The translations under genes were made by a program, and so were the position numbers. From Mucilaginibacter boryungensis (GTDB taxonomy: Bacteria; Bacteroidota; Bacteroidia; Sphingobacteriales; Sphingobacteriaceae), in assembly GCF_015221995.1 (NCBI RefSeq), contig NZ_JADFFM010000001.1:1798001-1862000 (forward strand): a stretch of 64,000 nucleotides of DNA. The letters are read 5' to 3'. Position 1 is the first letter of the stretch, and the number at the start of each line of letters is the position of its first letter. This document shows, one piece after another, positions 26,807 to 36,937 of this stretch. The notes beneath the pieces are model-generated. The model did not search any database, was not told where the DNA came from, and saw only the letters and a program-made list of their open reading frames with translations.

Positions 26807-27813
26807 TGTTGTATATTGTTATCGGTTTTTTGTGGGTGTCATTGCTGATCTACCTGCTGATGGGCGGCGCCGATTTTGGCGCGGGGATACTGGAGTTGTT
26901 TGCCCGGGAGACCAATAAATCGCAGGTGCGGAAAACATCGTACCAGGCCATTGGCCCCATTTGGGAGGCTAATCACATGTGGGTTATTATTGCCATTGTA
27001 ATTTTGTTTGTGGGTTTCCCCGATGTTTATACCACCGTTTCCACTTACCTGCATATCCCACTGGTGGTGATGCTGATGGGTATTATTGCCCGCGGTACGG
27101 CCTTCGCCTTCCGCAATTACGATGCGGTGAAGGACAGGATGCAGAATATCTATAACCGCATTTACGTGTACAGCAGCTTTATTACGCCTTTGTTTTTGGG
27201 CATCATTGCCGGCAGCGCTGTATCGCGTAAAATAGATACGCAAGGCACCAATTTCCTGGATGTTTATGTGTACGATTGGTATAACTGGTTTTCGGTAGCC
27301 GTGGGTTTCTTTACGGTATGCCTGTGCGGTTTCCTTGCAGCTATCTATTTAATTGGCGAGGTGAAAGAAATCGACACCAAAGCCTACTACATCCGCAAGG
27401 CGAAAATTATGAATACAGCCCTGACGGTGTGGATCATCATCATCTTTTGGTCGGCGCACCAGGATAATATCCCGCTGACAACTTGGCTGTTCGGTAACTG
27501 GATAAGCCTGGCTACCATCAGTTGCTCGGTACCCGCGTTTGTGTTGTTGTGGGTAGCTGTTTACAAAGACAAAGTCCCGTTGATGCGGTCGTTGGCGGGA
27601 GCGATGATCATGATGTTGCTGATCGCCGTAACCTACAGTCACTACCCAAATATTGTGTTGTTTAAAGATGGCGGCCACCTGTCACTGATCCAGCAGGAAG
27701 GGCCCGATAAAACCATTACTTCGTTAGGTATTGCTCTGTTGGTAGGTAGTTTGCTGATATTGCCGTCACTGTTTTATTTGATTTATAGTTTCGGGAAAAG
27801 GCGGGTGGAGTAG
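26803..27813 (+). CDS. cydB: Cytochrome bd-type ubiquinol oxidase subunit II
   Basis: Partner of CydA; a membrane protein of 336 residues with eight or nine helices. The N-terminal YLLMGGADFGAGILELF (18-34) and the GPIWEANHMWVI segment (51-62) are the conserved CydB motifs. The ATG overlaps the cydA stop (ATGA), indicating translational coupling. No cydX-like small gene follows before the convergent MFS gene. Confidence 0.95.
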   Translation: MMLYIVIGFLWVSLLIYLLMGGADFGAGILELFARETNKSQVRKTSYQAIGPIWEANHMWVIIAIVILFVGFPDVYTTVSTYLHIPLVVMLMGIIARGTAFAFRNYDAVKDRMQNIYNRIYVYSSFITPLFLGIIAGSAVSRKIDTQGTNFLDVYVYDWYNWFSVAVGFFTVCLCGFLAAIYLIGEVKEIDTKAYYIRKAKIMNTALTVWIIIIFWSAHQDNIPLTTWLFGNWISLATISCSVPAFVLLWVAVYKDKVPLMRSLAGAMIMMLLIAVTYSHYPNIVLFKDGGHLSLIQQEGPDKTITSLGIALLVGSLLILPSLFYLIYSFGKRRVE

Positions 27814-27836
27814 GATTGGTATAACCCGAGGTTTTA

Positions 27837-28994
27837 TTATTTCCCGCGCGTCAGCGCCAATAAACCCAACACCGGCCCAATAGCCAGCAGTATGTAAATA
27901 TATTGCGCATTGGTTGTAGTGCGTAACGCGTTGATCAGCTGTATGCTTCCAATTGTGACAGCAAAACCGATGCAATTTACAATGGTCAACGCCGTGCCTT
28001 TGGTTTCGGCAGGCGCGTTTTGGGCTACCAGGGTAGAGAACATAGGCGAATCGGCAATTACAGCCAGCCCCCAAATGAACAGGAAGATGATCAGCACAAT
28101 TGGCGAACTGCTGAACAACAGCAAAGGTGAAACAAGGCAACATACACACGATATGCTTAACGCGATGGTTGCAGTCCTCTTGGCCCCTAAACTTTGCGAG
28201 ATTACCCCGCTAAAAACGCACGATAAACTCCCTGAAGCAATAATGGCGAACGATAGTAGGGGGACATTTAAATCGGCCAGCGGGTAGCGGGCATTATAAG
28301 CCGCCAGTATCACCGGCACAAATACCCAAAAGGCATACAGTTCCCACATATGCCCAAAGTAGCCAAATGCCGCAGCCCTGAATTGCGGTTTGCGGAAACC
28401 CGTTAAGCAAGCTGCCAGGTTTAGTTTCTGGCCCGGCTTACGGTTAGGGCCGTCCGGGACTAACAACACCATAGCTGTACCACCCAATGCGGAGAGGAGC
28501 GAGGTAGAGAAGATGACATACTTCCAGGGTAAGCCGTTAGTCATGCTTTTTAAAAAGTGCGGGAAGGCTGTGCCTAACACTAAAGCACCAACTAAAAACC
28601 CCAGCGATTTACCTAATCCCTGCTGGTAATGGTCGGATGCTATTTTCATCCCTACGGGATATATCCCCGCAAGGAAAAATCCGGTTAAAAAACGACAGGT
28701 AATTAACCCGGACAGATTGATGCCATTGATACTGATAGTTAAGTTTATCCCTGCCGCGATTATGGCACAGGCAAAAAACACCCGCGAAGGCGAAAACCTA
28801 TCCGCAATACTCAATAATGCAAAAACCAGCGTGCCACAAATAAAGCCAGATTGTACAATACTGGTGAGGTAAGCTAAATAAGCTGGAACAATGTGAAATT
28901 GGCGGATAATATTGGCCATAATAGCATTACCAGCAAACCATAACGAAGTACAAAAGAATTGAGAGATAACAATTACAGGTAAAATTCGCTTCAT
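27837..28994 (-). CDS. MFS transporter, substrate unknown
   Basis: A 385-residue transporter with 12 hydrophobic segments, beginning MKRILPVIVISQFFCTSLWFAGNA. The usual MFS loop after helix 2 is represented by ADRFSPSRVFFA (about 64-75) and the first half has RFLTGFFLAGIYPVGMKIASD (99-119). The sequence resembles MFS carriers with nearly symmetric halves often annotated as sugar or nitrate-like transporters, but I cannot assign a substrate. It converges on cydB, with about 20 bp between stops. Confidence 0.8.
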   Translation of the reverse strand: MKRILPVIVISQFFCTSLWFAGNAIMANIIRQFHIVPAYLAYLTSIVQSGFICGTLVFALLSIADRFSPSRVFFACAIIAAGINLTISINGINLSGLITCRFLTGFFLAGIYPVGMKIASDHYQQGLGKSLGFLVGALVLGTAFPHFLKSMTNGLPWKYVIFSTSLLSALGGTAMVLLVPDGPNRKPGQKLNLAACLTGFRKPQFRAAAFGYFGHMWELYAFWVFVPVILAAYNARYPLADLNVPLLSFAIIASGSLSCVFSGVISQSLGAKRTATIALSISCVCCLVSPLLLFSSSPIVLIIFLFIWGLAVIADSPMFSTLVAQNAPAETKGTALTIVNCIGFAVTIGSIQLINALRTTTNAQYIYILLAIGPVLGLLALTRGK

Positions 28995-29035
28995 TTATAG
29001 CTAATTATAGCCTATCTATATTTTTCTGTTAAGAA

Positions 29036-29043
29036 CAAAGATA
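29036..29043 (-). promoter_or_regulatory. -7 promoter element for the MFS gene
   Basis: On the minus strand this reads TATCTTTG, an exact TAnnTTTG match, 41 bp upstream of the ATG at 28994. A TTG is found 22 bp further upstream (29066-29068). Confidence 0.55.
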
Positions 29044-29150
29044 GTGAGCCATGACAAAGCTAATGCAATAAGGAACTTATGAAAGAATTTAGGAGTATAA
29101 AATATAACCAACCAGATTACCCTGTAGCGACAATAGACCACAGTTCAGCT

Positions 29151-29417
29151 TTAATTAGACTGGCTTATTAATTGCGGCTGGTAAACATCACCTATTTTTA
29201 GAGAGGGATTATCTACTGTTTTTAATGTAAAATATTGATGGCTGGCATCCGTTAATGTAAGTATTGAATATCCAGGCCTCCAGTTACCTATGCCAAATAC
29301 AATATATGGCTGCTGATGAATATTTAATATGGCGGCATCATCAGTAATTGGTTTGTTTACAGCACAGCTCTCAAAAAGCATAGTTATAGCAGTAAGCATA
29401 AGTAATACTTTTTTCAT
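29151..29417 (-). CDS. Small putative lipoprotein
   Basis: An 88-residue protein with an N-terminal hydrophobic segment and lipobox-like FESC (Cys18), so it is probably exported and lipidated. The mature part (YIVFGIGNWRPGYSILTLTD) is beta-rich with no known motif. Isolated gene; function unknown. Confidence 0.55.
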   Translation of the reverse strand: MKKVLLMLTAITMLFESCAVNKPITDDAAILNIHQQPYIVFGIGNWRPGYSILTLTDASHQYFTLKTVDNPSLKIGDVYQPQLISQSN

Positions 29418-29573
29418 TTAATTTTAAGTTTACAGGTTTACTAATATTTCCAACAACAATATATAAACAATATTTTTCAATATTGTTTTACCTGCTATGA
29501 AAAAATAATATTAAATTTTTAATATGTGAATATTAAAAAAACATTAAGCCCGGGAAACTTAAATATATATATG

Positions 29574-31577
29574 CTAAATGCTATTAAGACTAATTGAAAA
29601 GATTGAACCTCTGCCGGCCTCACTTTCAACTTTTATTTCGCCGCCATTTAGTTCAATAAATTCCTTGCAAAGTAATAAGCCAAGACTGGTACCTTTCTCG
29701 TTGTTGGTGCCTGTGGTACTAATATTATGGATATTAAATATCAGGTCGAGCTGATCCGCAGGGATGCCTACACCACTGTCCTTAACCTTTATTGTAATTT
29801 TGCCGTTAGGGTGATCCTTTTCCGCGCTAATGTCAATAACGCCATTAACGTAACTGAATTTTATAGCATTAGATATCAGGTTCCGTATCACAAAGTCAAA
29901 ATGATCTGCATCAGCAAAAACAGCTATCTCATCATCAACTGAATTATTAATAGTAATAGCTTTGTGTTTTGCCGAATCTAAAAGCATAGCTATATTTCGA
30001 TTGATAATCGGTTTCGCTTTAAAAGCTGTTTGATTAAGACGTATACCTTTTATTTGCATTTCGCCCCATTTAAGCAAGTTATTTAACGTTTCTAATGATG
30101 CTTTGCTGGTATCCTCCAATTGTCCTAATAGCTCTTTGCGCTGTTGAGAGTTAATGTCGTCATCATCAATAAATTCCACCAGGTTAATTACTGATACAAA
30201 CGGCGAGCGCAGATCGTGCCCTAACACTGAAAATAATTTATCCTTAACCTGGTTCGCTTCCTGCAGGCTTTGGTTGGTTTTGTTAAGAAGGCTGTTAAGA
30301 TGCCGGGTTTTGTAAAAGAAAAAGCCGACTACTAATAGCAACAGGATAGCGGCAACCATTACATATAGTATTGCCTTGCGCTCTAAATCCTGCTGTTTAT
30401 TTTTAAAGCTCAATTCCTGCACCTTAGCCTTGGATTGATTAAGTTCGTAAGCCGCTTGCAAGCTGGCTATCTGTTTAGACATTTCTTTATAAAAGTATTT
30501 GTCTGCCAAATCGTACTGCTTACTCTTAGCTGCTAAGGCTGCTTTATAATTTGTTTGGGAAGTATATAATTCAGCCATACTATTCAAACTTTCAATCACC
30601 AATTTATGATCGTCCTTGCTCTGGGCCAGGTCAATAGCTTGTTGATAGTAAAAAAGGGCGTTTGTTGCATTATCTTTTCCGTAAGTAGCAGCAAGCGCGC
30701 TTAGTATTTGTACCTGCCTTATGTAATTGTTTATCTTCCGGGCTTTTTCAAGTGCTGCTTTTTGCAATTCAATTGATTTTGCTTTATTGCCCTGTTTAGC
30801 GTAAACCGATGCAAGGGTAGTGGTTAACGTAATATTTAAACCCTGATACTGGGGTACCCTGCTAAGGGGCAGGCCTTTATTCAGGTATTTTTTAGCTTCA
30901 TCAAATCGTGACATTTCACGGTAGATGGAGCCAAAATCAACATACATGTTTAATGTTAAATTGGAAAAAGGCAGTTTCGAGTTTAAACTTTCAGCTATAT
31001 GGAAGTATTTCAAAGCAATATCAAATTGCTTTTGCCGGGCGTAAGCCTCGCCCAACGTAAGGTTGGCTTCCATTTCGCCCGAAATGTTATTGCTTTTTTC
31101 ACTGATTTTTAAAGCTTCCAGAAAATAACCAATAGCTTTATCATATACCCCTTTACGCATTTCAACAACACCTAACCTTATATTTTCGGCCGACATGCCT
31201 TTTGCATTAGCTGTTTGCTGATACAAGTTTAAGGCTTGCTGGTATTTTTTATGCGATTCATCGTAGCGGCCTACATTGTCATCTATCATACCCAGTTGGT
31301 TCAGCATCAAGGCCTGGCCATTTATGTTTTTCTGTTTTATAGCTTGTTCTAAGCCTTTTTGGGCAAAAAACACGGCAGAATCGGGTTTATCGTATCGATA
31401 GCGGCTAACCAGCTTGTTATAGGTTTCAATACTTGTAGTATCGGTTGTAATAGGAACTGTTGAAAAACTATTATGGTAACAAACAAGCAAAAATATTATT
31501 ATAAGCAAAGTCTTTAGCCTGCCTGCAGTTAATTTTGGGGTGGGGGTGACAATTTTGCAAATGCTTAAAATGGGCAT
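29574..31577 (-). CDS. TPR-containing sensor histidine kinase
   Basis: A 667-residue membrane sensor. After an N-terminal hydrophobic segment or signal anchor (about 22-40) there are about seven TPR units (60-370), a coiled coil, one transmembrane helix (ILYVMVAAILLLLVVGFFFY, about 405-425), then the HisKA domain with the H-box LGHDLRSPFVSV near 450 and an HATPase domain with NLISNAIKFS, DSGVGIP and GTSLGLLLCKEF. Periplasmic TPRs on a kinase are a Bacteroidota habit; the signal is unknown. No response regulator gene is adjacent, so it is an orphan kinase. Confidence 0.88.
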   Translation of the reverse strand: MPILSICKIVTPTPKLTAGRLKTLLIIIFLLVCYHNSFSTVPITTDTTSIETYNKLVSRYRYDKPDSAVFFAQKGLEQAIKQKNINGQALMLNQLGMIDDNVGRYDESHKKYQQALNLYQQTANAKGMSAENIRLGVVEMRKGVYDKAIGYFLEALKISEKSNNISGEMEANLTLGEAYARQKQFDIALKYFHIAESLNSKLPFSNLTLNMYVDFGSIYREMSRFDEAKKYLNKGLPLSRVPQYQGLNITLTTTLASVYAKQGNKAKSIELQKAALEKARKINNYIRQVQILSALAATYGKDNATNALFYYQQAIDLAQSKDDHKLVIESLNSMAELYTSQTNYKAALAAKSKQYDLADKYFYKEMSKQIASLQAAYELNQSKAKVQELSFKNKQQDLERKAILYVMVAAILLLLVVGFFFYKTRHLNSLLNKTNQSLQEANQVKDKLFSVLGHDLRSPFVSVINLVEFIDDDDINSQQRKELLGQLEDTSKASLETLNNLLKWGEMQIKGIRLNQTAFKAKPIINRNIAMLLDSAKHKAITINNSVDDEIAVFADADHFDFVIRNLISNAIKFSYVNGVIDISAEKDHPNGKITIKVKDSGVGIPADQLDLIFNIHNISTTGTNNEKGTSLGLLLCKEFIELNGGEIKVESEAGRGSIFSISLNSI

Positions 31578-31699
31578 CTATCTTATAAGTGTGTCTATCC
31601 TAAATAATGCCTTAAAGATAAATACTTAACCAATGTATTAAAGGATAATTTATAATTATGAGCTAATTTGCTGCTATATTATATATCCATGAGGATTAG

Positions 31700-31732
31700 T
31701 TGTACAAAATACCATGCGGTTTTATATATTTG
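31700..31732 (+). promoter_or_regulatory. Promoter of the GH51 gene
   Basis: TTG at 31700-31702 and TATATTTG at 31725-31732, 22 bp apart, match the Bacteroidota -33/-7 pattern. The gene starts at 31781, leaving a leader of about 40 nt. Confidence 0.6.
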
Positions 31733-31780
31733 TCTTAATGACATTTAATATGTCTGATAAACCGATCAATTCTAATCTTC

Positions 31781-33766
31781 ATGAAAAAATATTTTATCTG
31801 TCTGTCAATAGTATTGTTTTCTTTTTACGGCTTTAGCGCATTTTCTCAGCAGGCTAAAAAACTAACAGTATTAACCGATACAAAGGGGCCGGCCATACCT
31901 AAAGCCATGTGGGGGATATTTTTTGAAGATATTAACTTTTCGGCAGATGGCGGTTTATATGCCGAGCTAATTAAAAATCGTTCGTTCGAGTTTACCAAGC
32001 CATTAATGGGCTGGAAAGAAATAACTGCAAACGGCGGTGCAGGCAACACATTAATTATTAACAGGGGCGAAGCTAATGCCAACAATCCGCGTTTTGCAAG
32101 AATAACAGTAAAAACACAGGCGGGGGCTTATGGGCTTGCTAACGAGGGGTTTCGTGGAATGGGTTTGTTAAAAGATAAAAAATATAATTTCTCCATACTT
32201 GCTCGCAAGCAAAGCGGCAATTTAAAGATTAGGATAGAAGCCATCGGGGTGGACAACAAACTAATTGGAAAGGCAGAATTAAACAATTTCACTGGCGAAT
32301 GGGCAAAATACACCGCATCTTTCATCTGCACCGCTACAGATGCCAAAGCGCATTTAAATGTTTATTTTGAAGGCCCTGGGACAGTGGATGTAGATATGGC
32401 CTCGCTGTTCCCGCAAGATACGTACAAAGGTCGGCCTAATGGCTTACGTGCTGATTTGGCTGAAAAACTGGCGGCATTGAAACCTGGTTTTATGCGCTTC
32501 CCCGGGGGATGTATTGTGGAAGGACGTGACCTGGCTAACCGTTATCAGTGGAAAAAAACAGTTGGCGATATTGGCGACCGGGAATTGATCATTAACCGGT
32601 GGAACACGGAGTTTGCCAATCGGTCGGCACCCGATTATTTTCAATCGTATGGATTAGGCTTTTTCGAATATTTTCAATTAGCTGAAGATATTGGCGCCGA
32701 ACCGTTACCCATATTAAATTGCGGTATGGCTTGCCAATATAATACCGGCGAGGTAGTACCGCTTGACCAAATCGATCCCTTTATACAAGATGCGCTTGAC
32801 CTGGTTGAATTTGCCAATGGTGCGACAAGCACTAAATGGGGCGGCTTGCGTGCGGCCATGGGGCACCCTAAACCGTTTAACCTGAAAATGATGGGCGTTG
32901 GTAACGAGCAATGGGACGAACAATATTTAGACAGGTATAAGCTGTTTGCAAAAACGCTGAAAGCAAAATATCCTGGCATTAAGCTCATCACAAGTTCGGG
33001 GCCATCACCGGAGGGAAAAAGATTTGATTATCTGCACGCTGAATTAACCAAAGAAAAAGCCGATTTTTTAGATGAACACTACTACCAGGCCCCTGAGTGG
33101 TTTATGAATAACGCATCGCGTTATGATAACTATGACCGGAAAGGCCCTAAAATATTTGCCGGCGAATATGCCGCGCATATTAAGGATACTAAAAATAATG
33201 ATGCAGAATATAAAAATACCTGGATAAGCGCACTGGCCGAAGCTGCTTTTATGACAGGGCTGGAACGCAATGCCGATGTGGTGCAAATGGCTTCATACGC
33301 GCCGCTGCTGGCCCACGTTGATGCCTGGCAATGGCGCCCCGATTTAATATGGTTTGATAACCTGCGGTCGGTTGGTACACCCAATTATTATGTACAGCAA
33401 CTATATTCAACCAACAAGGGTACTCATGTTATCCCCATAAAAATGAATGGCAATATTATAGCAGGCAAAGACAGCCTGTATTCCAGCGCATCAATTGATG
33501 CAGATATGCATCAGTTGATTATTAAAATAGTGAATACATCAGCCAAAGCACAAGCAGTTGAATTTGATTTACAGGGCAAAGTCAAACCAAAAAAAACATA
33601 TAGTTTGGTAACTTTATCATCCGCAGATAAATTCACTTATAATACGCTGGATGCCCCCACTAAAATATCTCCTGTACAGCGTAGCGGTAATATAGCTTCA
33701 GGCAAAATACTAAGTAATCTGGAGCCCATGTCGGTAAACGTATTTAGAGTTTCGCTGGGCATATAA
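31781..33766 (+). CDS. Alpha-L-arabinofuranosidase, GH51
   Basis: A secreted 661-residue glycoside hydrolase: signal peptide (ending FSAFSQQ), a carbohydrate-binding-like beta domain (about 70-200), a catalytic TIM barrel and a C-terminal beta-sandwich. The acid/base residue is Glu376 in GVGNEQW and the nucleophile Glu462 in FAGEYAAH; FPGGCIVEG near 245 is also conserved. The family removes L-arabinofuranosyl groups from arabinan and arabinoxylan. It is convergent with a large propeller-type sensor kinase; no SusC/SusD pair is nearby. Confidence 0.9.
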   Translation: MKKYFICLSIVLFSFYGFSAFSQQAKKLTVLTDTKGPAIPKAMWGIFFEDINFSADGGLYAELIKNRSFEFTKPLMGWKEITANGGAGNTLIINRGEANANNPRFARITVKTQAGAYGLANEGFRGMGLLKDKKYNFSILARKQSGNLKIRIEAIGVDNKLIGKAELNNFTGEWAKYTASFICTATDAKAHLNVYFEGPGTVDVDMASLFPQDTYKGRPNGLRADLAEKLAALKPGFMRFPGGCIVEGRDLANRYQWKKTVGDIGDRELIINRWNTEFANRSAPDYFQSYGLGFFEYFQLAEDIGAEPLPILNCGMACQYNTGEVVPLDQIDPFIQDALDLVEFANGATSTKWGGLRAAMGHPKPFNLKMMGVGNEQWDEQYLDRYKLFAKTLKAKYPGIKLITSSGPSPEGKRFDYLHAELTKEKADFLDEHYYQAPEWFMNNASRYDNYDRKGPKIFAGEYAAHIKDTKNNDAEYKNTWISALAEAAFMTGLERNADVVQMASYAPLLAHVDAWQWRPDLIWFDNLRSVGTPNYYVQQLYSTNKGTHVIPIKMNGNIIAGKDSLYSSASIDADMHQLIIKIVNTSAKAQAVEFDLQGKVKPKKTYSLVTLSSADKFTYNTLDAPTKISPVQRSGNIASGKILSNLEPMSVNVFRVSLGI

Positions 33767-33798
33767 ACACCGCAGCGATGAAGATCGGAGTTTGGTTT

Positions 33799-36780
33799 TT
33801 ATTTACCCTCCTGTGTTTCTGCAGGTATTTTTAAAAGCTTTGTAATAAATAACTGCCATTTGGTTAGGTTTTTATCAAATTCACTAACCCTTAACGCGTT
33901 AAGCGGTATCTTAATGTTAATATGCGCACCGTTATTATTTTCAATAGAGAGATGGCCGTTTAATTTTTCAATTCGTGACCGGATGTTTCCAAGCCCCATC
34001 CCGTTAGCGCTTCCTTTCGATATTTGGTTATCGGGGTTTATGCCTATACCATTATCATAAACAGAGATATAAAGCGCTTGCTCGTCTGTAAACATTTTTA
34101 GCCCTATAGTGGTTGCTTTTGAGTGTTTAATGGCGTTATGTACTATTTCCTTTACTAAAAGATAGACGGTCCTGCGGCTTTGTACTGTGATTTTCAGATC
34201 AGGGATATCATCAGGCATCTCAGAAACAAGTTTTATCTCAAGGTATTCAAATAACTGGTGTATCTGGGCGTAAATGTAATAGATCAGCATTTCCAGGTTA
34301 TCGTTACCCACGTGGGTGCTCCAGATAACTTCACGTATTTTTGCCGATAATTCATTCACCTGGTTTTTTATCTGATCTATTTCCGGGCTTGCATTCCCGG
34401 CTTTGCTGGCCTTATTAGCTAACGATTGAATGGTAAATACCCCCGACCCAATATCGTCGTGCATTTCAGAACTTATCCGTTGCCTTTCGGCCAGGATTAG
34501 CTGTTGTTGGGTATCAAATGCCTTTTTCAATGCCATTCTTTTACGCAGCATAATTGCATAACCATATAAAATAATAAGCAAGAATAGCAGGGCTAACATT
34601 ATTTTAAAAATTGTGCTGCCCCACCAGGGCCTGTCTATACTAAAACTATAGCTGATCATAGTATCTGCCACACCTAACCTTGGGTCAACGGCAATTGCTT
34701 TGAATGTATAGTTTCCGGGCATTAATGAAGAGAAATGGATGGTCCGTTCGCCGGGCTCGGTTGTTAACCAGGTGCTGTCTGTTTTAGTTGCCAGGCAATA
34801 TTTTATGTAAATGTCCCTGGCTTTCAAATAGGCCGGTATGCCAATATTAAAAAGTACATTATTTTCCTCGTAAGCTAATTTGAGTTTGCTGTTTTTGGTT
34901 ACTATTTTATTATTTACTTTAATATACAACAAGTAGTTTTTCAATCGTTTATCCCCGGCATTTTTTACAAGCGGGAAATTTTCCAATCCGGATGAAGTAG
35001 CTAAATATATCATTTGATTTGCGCCCTCAAGATCGAATACCTGCGATGCGCTGCGATCGGGGAACTCGTAGTTGTCAACTAAGACCTTTTGTTGCGTATT
35101 AAACAGTTGTAACGGCCCCGAGCCAAGTATCCATAAATTCTTATCAATAGGTTTGATCTTGAATATCGACTTTGAAAAAAGACCGTTTTGAACAGAAATG
35201 CGTTTTACGCTATCCTTTTCCACCACTAACATGCCATTACTAATAGTGCCGATATAAAGCCGGTTATTTAGGTAAACCAAGGAGGCAGCGTAAACCTGAT
35301 CGTTATTAAACAAAAAAGGTTTCATGCCATTTTTGTCGATTTTAAATAAGCTGTTTTTAATGGACACAAACAGAGAAGCCTGGTTCGGAAAATAAGCAAT
35401 TGTACGGCATCGTAACCTCAGGTAAAAATAATTGTCAATTGCGCTGTATTTAAATACGTGGCCAAAAGCGTTCATGATCTGCTGATTAACCCGGTCAGAT
35501 CTTTCGTGCGGTATCACAAACAGCCCACTTGTTGATGCTATGTAAATTGCTTTTTCATCATAGCATAGCTGCTTCACTGTTTTAATGTTAACTAACTCTG
35601 TAACCTTTTTGGTAGGTATATTTATTTTATAGGTAGCAACCGAGGACGCTAAGATATATTCATCAGCATTTATAGCAGCAATGTAATTTATTGATCCCGC
35701 GGTAGGCGATACTTTAATTTTAAAAACGGTGTTTTTTGAAACGGGGTCATAAAGGATAAGGAAGCCTTTTTGGGTGCCAACTAATAGCTTGTCTTTATAG
35801 TTTCTGATACTTATGACCAGGTCGCCATTATCTAACTCTGGGATTATTGTTTTACCGGCTATGTCTTTTTTGTATTGTATTAACAGGCCATAATATAAAC
35901 TGCTAAACCAGGTATTACCCTCAAGGTCATTTACTATGGCCGATAAATTATACCCTTGTACTTTTTCGCCGGTTTTTAACGAGTAGCTACAATCGTTAGT
36001 GTTTATCCATTGGTTATTTGGAGTGATGGAGATAGTATTGATGAATCTGCCAAACGCTATTTGATCAACTTGCTTTAGGGTGTCGTTTAGCACCATCAGT
36101 TTCTTAACTATACCCGCAGGATTAACCATCATGTAAACGGTATCACGGTAAGTATTTTTAGTCAGCAGGTAAACATTACCGTTAATTTCCTCGTCTCCGG
36201 CATAAGATAGTTTTTTTAGGCCTGCTGCTTCGTTATAGCAATACCAGACTTTATCGCCATGAACCAATACCTGATTTTTTAACACGGCCAGGCTCGATGT
36301 ATAAGTATTATTGCTTATGTATGTTCCGGTTAAATTTTTGGTATTTAGCACAAAAAGGCCTTTGTCTGATGTGGCCAAAAGCTGGTCGTGAAACAGTACC
36401 ATCCGGGGGAAATTGCGCTCGTTGTTAAACTTATAACTCTCAAGTAGCGTAACGGTCTCATGTTCGATATAAAAGATCTGCCCGTTAAAGTTATTGAACC
36501 ATATACGGCCGTAGTTGTCCTCCAGCAAATTGGTGCACCCTAAAGAAATTTGCCGCGGATTGCTAAAATGAACGCAGTTGATCCCATCGTAACGGGCCAC
36601 GCCAAGGTCGCTGGCTATCCATAAAAAGCCATGTTTGTCTACATGCAGGTCGTATATCTCTTTAGTTGGAAATTCAAACGCTTGTTTTATTGGATTGTCC
36701 TGGGCTTTTAGGTTTGCACAAACAAAAAGTAGAAGGAGAGTGAGAGCCAGGTTAATCTTAAGTAAAAACAACTTGTACAT
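33799..36780 (-). CDS. Two-component propeller-domain sensor histidine kinase
   Basis: A 993-residue membrane kinase. Signal peptide (ending NLKAQ), periplasmic beta-propeller repeats (about 30-630; for example LHVDKHGFLWIASDLGVARYD near the start), a Y_Y_Y domain (about 660-730), one transmembrane helix (about 738-756), a HisKA_3 dimerisation domain with the phospho-His in SSEMHDDIGSG (about His774) and an HATPase domain (KEIVHNAIKHS, then GMGLGNIRSRIEKL). This is the LytS/NarX-like arrangement, normally paired with a LuxR-type regulator, which is not next to it. It faces a GH51 gene. Confidence 0.88.
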   Translation of the reverse strand: MYKLFLLKINLALTLLLLFVCANLKAQDNPIKQAFEFPTKEIYDLHVDKHGFLWIASDLGVARYDGINCVHFSNPRQISLGCTNLLEDNYGRIWFNNFNGQIFYIEHETVTLLESYKFNNERNFPRMVLFHDQLLATSDKGLFVLNTKNLTGTYISNNTYTSSLAVLKNQVLVHGDKVWYCYNEAAGLKKLSYAGDEEINGNVYLLTKNTYRDTVYMMVNPAGIVKKLMVLNDTLKQVDQIAFGRFINTISITPNNQWINTNDCSYSLKTGEKVQGYNLSAIVNDLEGNTWFSSLYYGLLIQYKKDIAGKTIIPELDNGDLVISIRNYKDKLLVGTQKGFLILYDPVSKNTVFKIKVSPTAGSINYIAAINADEYILASSVATYKINIPTKKVTELVNIKTVKQLCYDEKAIYIASTSGLFVIPHERSDRVNQQIMNAFGHVFKYSAIDNYFYLRLRCRTIAYFPNQASLFVSIKNSLFKIDKNGMKPFLFNNDQVYAASLVYLNNRLYIGTISNGMLVVEKDSVKRISVQNGLFSKSIFKIKPIDKNLWILGSGPLQLFNTQQKVLVDNYEFPDRSASQVFDLEGANQMIYLATSSGLENFPLVKNAGDKRLKNYLLYIKVNNKIVTKNSKLKLAYEENNVLFNIGIPAYLKARDIYIKYCLATKTDSTWLTTEPGERTIHFSSLMPGNYTFKAIAVDPRLGVADTMISYSFSIDRPWWGSTIFKIMLALLFLLIILYGYAIMLRKRMALKKAFDTQQQLILAERQRISSEMHDDIGSGVFTIQSLANKASKAGNASPEIDQIKNQVNELSAKIREVIWSTHVGNDNLEMLIYYIYAQIHQLFEYLEIKLVSEMPDDIPDLKITVQSRRTVYLLVKEIVHNAIKHSKATTIGLKMFTDEQALYISVYDNGIGINPDNQISKGSANGMGLGNIRSRIEKLNGHLSIENNNGAHINIKIPLNALRVSEFDKNLTKWQLFITKLLKIPAETQEGK

Positions 36781-36902
36781 GCGCTAAGGTAATTCACAGT
36801 AAATGTATCTATTTTTATAAAACAATACATCTAAAATTGTTAACCTTCCTTACGATGGTACGATAACATAGTGGGGGTTGCTCAACCCGTATATAATAAA
36901 GC

Positions 36903-36936
36903 AAAAAGCCCACAGAAATAAATCTGAGGGCTTTTA
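36903..36936 (-). terminator. Terminator of tmRNA
   Basis: Arms AAAAGCCC and GGGCTTTT around an A/T-rich centre with partial CAGA/TCTG pairing, directly beyond the tmRNA 3' end. Confidence 0.8.
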
Positions 36937-36937
36937 G

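Noticed and set aside
29079..29171. 30-residue plus-strand open frame
   Set aside because: It overlaps the end of the lipoprotein gene on the other strand, has a mixed polar composition and no ribosome binding site; not supported.
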